From Mesostigma viride (taxonomy: Eukaryota > Streptophyta > Mesostigmatophyceae > Mesostigmatales > Mesostigmataceae), in assembly GCA_009746045.1 (NCBI GenBank), contig RPFO01000713.1, forward strand, positions 1 through 42,429: 42,429 nt of DNA, read 5' to 3'. Made by a program: the position numbers and the translations under genes. The notes beneath the pieces are model-generated. The model was not told the DNA's origin. It saw only the letters and a list, made by a program, of their open reading frames with translations, and ran no database searches. Below, one piece after another: positions 37,108 to 42,429 of this stretch (position 1 is the first letter of the stretch; every line of letters starts with the position of its first letter).

Positions 37108-37314
37108 TTATTTAATCATAGCGATTTCCACGATATCCCCGTTCTCGTCTCGTATGCTGACCACCAGGGTCTTGCGGGCCGACGCGTCCACCTTCGACTC
37201 GATTCGGAAATGTCCGATGTCCAGCGGGTTGATCCGCGACATGCTCTGGGACTCCTCCACGAAACGGACGCGACTACCCACGACGAGCTCTCTGGCCGTG
37301 ACGGACTGATTCAT
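37108..37314 (-). CDS. Small beta-rich protein
   Basis: 68 residues from ATG 37314 (MNQSVTARELVVGSRVRF), ending VSIRDENGDIVEIAMIK. Alternating hydrophobic residues suggest a compact beta fold. 24 bases separate its stop from the next gene's start. No family recognised. Confidence 0.5.
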   Translation of the reverse strand: MNQSVTARELVVGSRVRFVEESQSMSRINPLDIGHFRIESKVDASARKTLVVSIRDENGDIVEIAMIK

Positions 37315-37353
37315 GATGGTACTAACTAGTAACAGCGATAGAAAAACGAGAGC

Positions 37354-38279
37354 TCAATTCGTCTCCTTGGCTATCTCCCGGAATATCACGTCCAGCCCCT
37401 CCTGTTTCTTCATGATGTCCGCCTGTCTAAACGGGTTGCTCACCCACTCGACCACCTTCTTTGGGTTGTTGTCCGCGTCTTCCTCCAACCACCTCTCGGG
37501 CGTTTCCGTCATCACCTGGTAGATGTACTCTTCCTTGAGGAATTTCTGAAGTTTGGTCTTGTCGCTGATGTCCACCTTCTCGTTGGCCGCGATCACCCCG
37601 TCCTTGTCTCTATCCAACCTCTCCAACATCTTGTCGGTGAATCCGAAGTCCAACATGTCGTCGCAGAACCCGATGATGGCCGCCGTCGCCAATTTCACCT
37701 TCACGGTCTCTCCGTCCGTCGTCTTGTAGCTGTACTCGTAATTGTATATTTTGTCCTTGAAAGTGTCGAAGTCCTTGGGCCACTGCTTCTTGTAGGTACT
37801 CAGGAACGCTTCCAACTTCGCGTTGTGAGCCATGGCTTCGGGGGACAGGTTTTTGCCCTCCACCCTCGTATTCTCGTACTGCTTCTGAACCAACTCGTAC
37901 GACTTTTTGACGAACTCTAGGAACGGGACTTCTTTATTCTGGCACCGTTTTCTCAGCGTCGCGTACAGGATGGCCCCTATCGGATTCGCCGCCATGGCCG
38001 CTAGGATGCCGCACCCGATCTTCTTGAGAATTTTCTTCGCCATCTCCACGCTCTTGAACACGCCTGCCATGATCCCGGACGCGAGTCCGCGGATCCACGC
38101 CCACGCGGACCTGAACTTCACCATGATGGTCACCACCGCGGCCGTGAACAAGAGGATCAGGAACAGGAAAACCGCGCCCCCGACTCCGATACCCCCCCGT
38201 CGCCCGACACGGCGATGTTGGGAGAAGCGCCCTGTGATTGCATCGAGGACATGGCGTTCATCGCGAACAATTGCGCCAT
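37354..38279 (-). CDS. Membrane protein with EF-hand loop, one frame break
   Basis: Start ATG 38279 (MAQLFAMNAMSSMQSQG), then, past the C7 run at 38192-38198 where one base seems missing, GVGGAVFLFLILLFTAAVV, a transmembrane segment. Residues about 45-100 are basic-amphipathic (MAKKILKKIGCGILAAMAAN). The C-terminal half contains DRDKDGVIAANE, a canonical 12-residue EF-hand loop (Asp 1, 3, 5, Gly 6, Ile 8, Glu 12), so calcium binding is predicted; only one loop is visible. About 308 residues with the frame corrected; without correction, 265 from an internal non-ATG start. Preceded by AATTTATACACA. Confidence 0.55.
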
Positions 38280-38297
38280 GGGCCGACTGTGTATAAA

Positions 38298-38531
38298 TTA
38301 CTTGCTTATTTTCTTCGCGATCGTCTGCGGAAAACGAGTCTCCTCGAACGCCTTGTTGACGCCCGTCGTCTCGAGCACGACGTGAGCTATGGCGACGGAC
38401 AACGCGAATTGGACGAATATCCAGGGCGACTCGTTCGACAGATCCGGACGGCGAGATACCGCGACGGCGTGGACGAAAAAATGCACGATGGTCGCCACGA
38501 CGACACGCACAAACAATTCACGAAAGTTCAT
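38298..38531 (-). CDS. Small two-segment membrane protein
   Basis: 77 residues from ATG 38531. Two hydrophobic segments, VRVVVATIVHFFVHAVAV and IFVQFALSVAIAHVVLE, with a short polar loop (SRRPDLSNESPW). Small hairpin membrane proteins of this size are common among virion proteins of large DNA viruses; exact family not recognised. AT-rich leader. Confidence 0.55.
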   Translation of the reverse strand: MNFRELFVRVVVATIVHFFVHAVAVSRRPDLSNESPWIFVQFALSVAIAHVVLETTGVNKAFEETRFPQTIAKKISK

Positions 38532-38563
38532 ATTCGTTCATATATTCGTTAATTAAAATTCGT

Positions 38564-39595
38564 TCATTCCATCACTTGCACGGTTTTCGAGAGGACTCCC
38601 ATCACCCACTTCTGCACCTCGAGCTGTCCGTTCGCGTTGACCGTGAACCTGTACTTGGTGCCTCCGTTGCCTATCTCCAGCGACCCTAGAACGTCGACCA
38701 CTCCCGACCCCGCCTCCAGCGCGAGAGTCGAAGAAGCCGTGGACTTGATGACCAGTGAGGAGATGTTGAACCCGTCGCCGTCCACCGCCCCGGGCGTCAC
38801 ATGGTCGATGACCAGATGCCCCGATGGGTTGTCTCCCGAATCGTCCGGGACACGGGGGAACACGTCCACGCTCGTGGAGGACGCGATCCTCACGTTCGCC
38901 CCCGCCTCCGTCGCCTCCAACCTCAACTGCTCGGCTCCAGAACGGATCGTCAAATCCGCCGTGCCGCTCGACGAAAGGGTGGCGCGGGCCGTCGTCGTCC
39001 CGGTGTTCGTATAGTCCGCACTCTTGTGCACGCCCAGATTCAACGTCGCGAGATTGTTGGACACGTCCTTGCCGAACACCTTGACGGCATCGCCAGACCC
39101 CGTCGCTCCGTTTCCTTTGTACGCGTGCAGCTCGCCCACAGTGACCACGTGCGTGTCGTCGCCGTCTAGTGCCCTCGCTCCGGACAACACGAGGTCGTCG
39201 TTCGTCGACTTCAAGACGCTGTGTTTCCCGGTCGTGTACGCCGGATTCGTCACATCTCCTTGCAAGTTGAGCGACGCTAACGTGGTCTCCACCACCGTGA
39301 TGCCCGACACCTCCGCCGATCCTCCTCCCCCGCCGCCCCCCTCGACGCCAGTCGGTGTCACTTCGAGATTGGTCGTGCCGGAGGAGAGAGACACCGAGTC
39401 CGCGCCGAACACGATGGACGGCTGCTCATTCGGAGGCACGCCTTCCCGATAGTACACGAGCTTCATGTTCGTCCCGTCCTGCACGATTCGCAGGACTCCG
39501 GTCTCGGTAAAATCTTCATTGTGCGTGGTGATGCTCTTGGTGTGGACGGAGTTGAAATACAACGTCCCTTGCGGCGAGAGAAGGTGGGGAGGCAT
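38564..39595 (-). CDS. Fibre-like beta-rich structural protein
   Basis: 343 residues from ATG 39595, behind TATAGTATATAACCGAG. Rich in Ser/Thr/Gly/Val with short alternating strands (TGVLRIVQDGTNMKLVYY, GVHKSADYTNTGTTTARAT, SSGTADLTIRSGAEQLRLEA), a Gly7 linker at about residues 88-94, and a C-terminal GGTKYRFTVNANGQLEVQKW. Resembles tail-fibre or surface-fibre proteins in general composition. Same strand and style as the larger neighbour. Confidence 0.55.
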   Translation of the reverse strand: MPPHLLSPQGTLYFNSVHTKSITTHNEDFTETGVLRIVQDGTNMKLVYYREGVPPNEQPSIVFGADSVSLSSGTTNLEVTPTGVEGGGGGGGSAEVSGITVVETTLASLNLQGDVTNPAYTTGKHSVLKSTNDDLVLSGARALDGDDTHVVTVGELHAYKGNGATGSGDAVKVFGKDVSNNLATLNLGVHKSADYTNTGTTTARATLSSSGTADLTIRSGAEQLRLEATEAGANVRIASSTSVDVFPRVPDDSGDNPSGHLVIDHVTPGAVDGDGFNISSLVIKSTASSTLALEAGSGVVDVLGSLEIGNGGTKYRFTVNANGQLEVQKWVMGVLSKTVQVME

Positions 39596-39647
39596 GTTCT
39601 CGGTTATATACTATACACATTAAAACTCTCACGAATACACCTCACGT

Positions 39648-42429
39648 TTAGGGCTTGTTCAGGGCCTCAAACACCACGTCCGTGGCCGCCAGGTCAGACG
39701 CGCCGTTGCCGAGACCGGGCATCAGGTTGACCCCCGCGTCGTTCGCGGGCCGCGGATTCCCTAGCACCAGATTCGACGAGTCCGACCCCTGCCACTTCAC
39801 AAGCTGGATGGACTCGTCGTCCGCGATGCGGAAGGCGTAGGATACTGTCAGCGGGGCGGCGTCGTACTCGTCGCTGTAGCGGTAGAGCTGCGAATCACCG
39901 CTCAGGAGCGAGCTTGCCACGCGCACGTCGTCGTACCAGATGTCGTATCCCGTCACGGTGGTCAACGTCTTGCTGCCTAGGGACAGCCGCCGAGTGAGGA
40001 TGTTCACGCCCGAGACGTTCGAAACGGTCCACGCCCTCAGCACGCCGTTGATGAAGAGCTTCGGGGCGCCTGTGTCAAGCTGGAGGCCTAGGACGAAGGC
40101 GTTCGACCCGACGACGACCTCGGCGGTCTCGTTGGTCTGCGACCCGTCGGTCACGCTGAGTTTGCCGGCACTGCTGACGGTCACGCGCAAGAACCCGCCA
40201 ATCTGGTTGTTGTCGCCGTACGATAAGATTTCCAGCCCATTGGCGCCCGCAACGTTGAGCGCCGTCTTGGGCTGCACGGTGGCAACGACGGTGATGTTGG
40301 TGGTCCCGAGAGGCAGGACGGTGCCCGCGTCGGTGACAGAAACGGCTCCGTTCCCCTGCGCCGTGTTGTTCGTCTTCAGGACTCCTCCGGCGACGGAGGC
40401 GGGAGTGGTGCCCTGTGCGACAAGCGTCAGACTGCCGACATCCGATCCGAGACCGGACCCGAACGTCCACAGGGCCTTCTCGAGGGTGGAGGACGGGAGG
40501 GTTGATAGCAGGATGGAGGAGCCTGGCGCCTTGCGGAGGGCCGGGTCTATGGATCGCGTGAGGACGAGCTGGCCTCCCTTGATCTCCCAATAAGAGCCTG
40601 TGTAATCGCCCTTGTCCTGGTCGGCGGAGGCGCTGACGCCCGCGTTCCACTTGATGGACCTCTCGACGTCGACGCCCGCGACCGCGCCGTCGCCCTGCAC
40701 CATGATGCCCGCGGAATCGGACGCCGCGTTCGTGGCCTTTGTGACGGACTCGACGCGCACGTTGTCGAAGTAGAAGGAGGCCGCCGACGCGTCCGCCCCG
40801 AAGTGGCCCAGGTACAGCGTGGGTGTCGAGGCGAAGGACAGGGCGCCCAGGGCGGACAGGTGGCCCGCCCCGCCGCCCACCAGCACCTGGGGGACGGAGT
40901 TGACCAGCAGGGAGACGGAGGACGTCGTCGGGTCCCTGCGCACGACGATCTTGGCGGCCGTGCCCGCCGTCAGAAGCGCCGCGTTGGTGGTGGTGGCCGT
41001 GTATACGCCGTCCGTCAGGATCAGCTTGTCGGAGGCCTGGTGGTAGTAGAGGCGCAGGTATACGCCGCCGATGGAGCCGTACGCCAGGAGGAACGAGTTC
41101 GAGGTGGGAAGCGCGGAGACGGGGGTGACGTTGGCGGAGACCTGCACGCCGACGGAGCCGTAGGGCCACGAGGCGGACGAGGCGGACGCGTTGTGACCGG
41201 CGGCGGTCACCTCGAGCCTCTGGTTGGCGAGCACGGCCCCGGTGATGGACATGCTGACGGCGGCCACGGTGTCGGTCGCGGGAGTGCCGGCGTCGAAGGG
41301 CCAGTAGGAGACCGTGACGTCCGCGGGCGTGCCGAGAGCCAGCAGCTTGTCCTGCAGCTGCACCGTGGTGGTGACGGTGTTCACGCTGTTGTAGGTGCCC
41401 GTGACGTTCAGGTTCCCCGTGACGTTGATCTCGCCGGACGCCGAGGTGAGCTCGAGCCCCCCGACGGAGGTGGTGAGCTTGCCGCCGCTTCCGCCGGTCT
41501 TGGTGAGGACGAGATCGCTGTTCACGTTGACGGCGGTGGCGCCGGACAGCGACAGGGCGTCGCGACTGGTGGTGATGGCGGCGTCGGTGAACTTGACGTG
41601 CTCGACGGCGACGCTGGAGCCGGACACGGCGGTGTCGCCCGTGATCCACAGGTGCTCGCCCTTGTTGGAGGCCCCGCCCTTCGAAGCCACCGTGAGGATG
41701 GTGGCGTTGGTCGCGTAGGCGTGGGAGGAGCTCTCGAGGGACTCGTTGAACGTCACGACCATCTTGCTGTCCGGGTCCTCTCCCCGCACGGTGGTCTTGG
41801 GCACGATCTCGACGTTGTTGTTGGCGGCGAGACGGACCTTGTCGGCCGCCGTGACGCGGGCCTGGGATCCGGAGTACACCTCGAGATCCTTGGTGCCCGC
41901 GTCGATCTGAGCCCGCCAGTCCGTGGCGCCCGTCTGATTGCCGCTGTTGAGCCCCGAGTTGTGATAGAAGCCCATGCGAAGGTCGAAGTTCTCGTTGCCG
42001 CTCTCGCACCGCACGGCGAAGGCGTCCGGAGGAGTGACGATGTCCGCGGTGTGGGCGGGCTTGTGAGCCACGAGACGGCTGTCCTCGGCGATCACCTCGT
42101 AGGAGGAGGAGACGCCCTTCAGAACGAGATGCGCACTCTTGGACGTGATGGCGGCGTTGCCGGACTCGACCGTGTCGTTGTCCTTGCTGTAGTTGGCGCT
42201 AGTGACCGTGACCGTGGGCAGGTCCACGCCGCCCAGCACCTCGAGATTCCCGTGGCAGATCACCTTGTTGGAGGCGTCCAGCACGAGAGATCCCACGTCG
42301 TTGAACTGCTTCTTGTTCGGAACCAGGTCGATGGATTCCATGCCTACGATCTTGATGTTCTGGTTGGTGGCCGACAGGTTGTCGTCGGACCACAGCTCGT
42401 TCATGTAGGAAACGGAGGAGACGCGAAGA
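39648..42429 (-). CDS. Large fibre protein with LamG-like modules (5' end may be outside)
   Basis: At least 918 residues from ATG 42404; the frame stays open to the window edge (VSSVSY before the Met), so the true start may lie beyond it. The N-terminal third is made of fibre-like repeats (VNSDLVLTKTGGSGGKL, INVTGNLNVTGTYNSVNTV, QLQDKLLALG). Two jelly-roll-type segments follow: LRLYYHQASDKLILTDGVY to LYLGHFGADASAASFYFDN, and VVVGSNAFVLGLQLDTGAP to YDIWYDDVRVAS, both ending in a D-D/N-V-R-V strand as in concanavalin/LamG-like folds. Probably a surface or attachment protein, by composition. Confidence 0.6.
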   Translation of the reverse strand, partial: LRVSSVSYMNELWSDDNLSATNQNIKIVGMESIDLVPNKKQFNDVGSLVLDASNKVICHGNLEVLGGVDLPTVTVTSANYSKDNDTVESGNAAITSKSAHLVLKGVSSSYEVIAEDSRLVAHKPAHTADIVTPPDAFAVRCESGNENFDLRMGFYHNSGLNSGNQTGATDWRAQIDAGTKDLEVYSGSQARVTAADKVRLAANNNVEIVPKTTVRGEDPDSKMVVTFNESLESSSHAYATNATILTVASKGGASNKGEHLWITGDTAVSGSSVAVEHVKFTDAAITTSRDALSLSGATAVNVNSDLVLTKTGGSGGKLTTSVGGLELTSASGEINVTGNLNVTGTYNSVNTVTTTVQLQDKLLALGTPADVTVSYWPFDAGTPATDTVAAVSMSITGAVLANQRLEVTAAGHNASASSASWPYGSVGVQVSANVTPVSALPTSNSFLLAYGSIGGVYLRLYYHQASDKLILTDGVYTATTTNAALLTAGTAAKIVVRRDPTTSSVSLLVNSVPQVLVGGGAGHLSALGALSFASTPTLYLGHFGADASAASFYFDNVRVESVTKATNAASDSAGIMVQGDGAVAGVDVERSIKWNAGVSASADQDKGDYTGSYWEIKGGQLVLTRSIDPALRKAPGSSILLSTLPSSTLEKALWTFGSGLGSDVGSLTLVAQGTTPASVAGGVLKTNNTAQGNGAVSVTDAGTVLPLGTTNITVVATVQPKTALNVAGANGLEILSYGDNNQIGGFLRVTVSSAGKLSVTDGSQTNETAEVVVGSNAFVLGLQLDTGAPKLFINGVLRAWTVSNVSGVNILTRRLSLGSKTLTTVTGYDIWYDDVRVASSLLSGDSQLYRYSDEYDAAPLTVSYAFRIADDESIQLVKWQGSDSSNLVLGNPRPANDAGVNLMPGLGNGASDLAATDVVFEALNKP

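Noticed and set aside
40075-42009. 644-codon Arg/Gly-rich minus-strand frame in the fibre gene
   Set aside because: Out-of-frame shadow of the 918-residue protein caused by high GC at third positions.

Overview
The window looks like nuclear DNA of a eukaryote, plausibly an alga, with a block of large-DNA-virus genes embedded in it or abutting it. Positions 1-24,000 carry intron-rich coding exons with canonical GT-AG splice sites (GTGAGT, GTAAGC, GTTAGT donors; GCAG acceptors), a Helitron-type transposon domain, G-rich minisatellites, satellites with higher-order structure and large dispersed repeats. Positions 24,100-42,429 carry tightly packed, GC-rich, apparently intronless genes separated by short AT-rich gaps, with small, mostly unfamiliar proteins of giant-virus style. 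No major capsid protein, packaging ATPase or DNA polymerase lies in the window, so neither virus lineage nor host can be fixed from sequence alone.

Left region, minus strand (11,400 down to below 2,078): a chain of at least 20 exons. The 5' part (11,400-9,275) encodes hydrophobic segments and contains a 437-bp tandem duplication in which one exon copy is broken. The middle (8,202-4,451) is a run of phase-0 exons in which a ~50-residue helical module (A) alternates with a helix plus Ala/Pro/Val-rich module (B). The 3' part (4,251-2,078) carries an acidic exon, a zinc-finger exon and the N-terminal domain of a Helitron replicase. I cannot tell whether this is one gene or two or three abutting genes.

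Repeats: 40-bp and 30-bp minisatellites (1-1,965; 2,750-3,040; 13,045-15,480), a dispersed ~1-kb repeat with G/C hairpins (11,640-12,690; 16,850-17,930; partial 18,184-18,600), part of a second minus-strand gene (15,974-16,410), a 9-bp G-rich array (20,594-20,875), a 50-bp satellite (21,577-22,225) and a 105-bp satellite (22,310-23,890, reappearing at 27,387-27,580).

Virus-like region: two SIAH/TRAF-type zinc-finger paralogues with matching heat-shock-element plus CCAAT promoters; two proteins sharing a Bro-N/KilA-N-like domain and a duplicated 94-bp promoter; a PD-(D/E)XK nuclease domain shared by two otherwise different proteins; a long low-complexity protein with an acidic tail; a duplicated UNCG-tetraloop hairpin; a protein resembling a conserved giant-virus family; small basic and membrane proteins; and two beta-rich fibre-like proteins at the right edge. 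At least six genes here need a one-base frame correction, mostly a missing base in a G/C run, which suggests consensus errors at homopolymers more than uniform decay.
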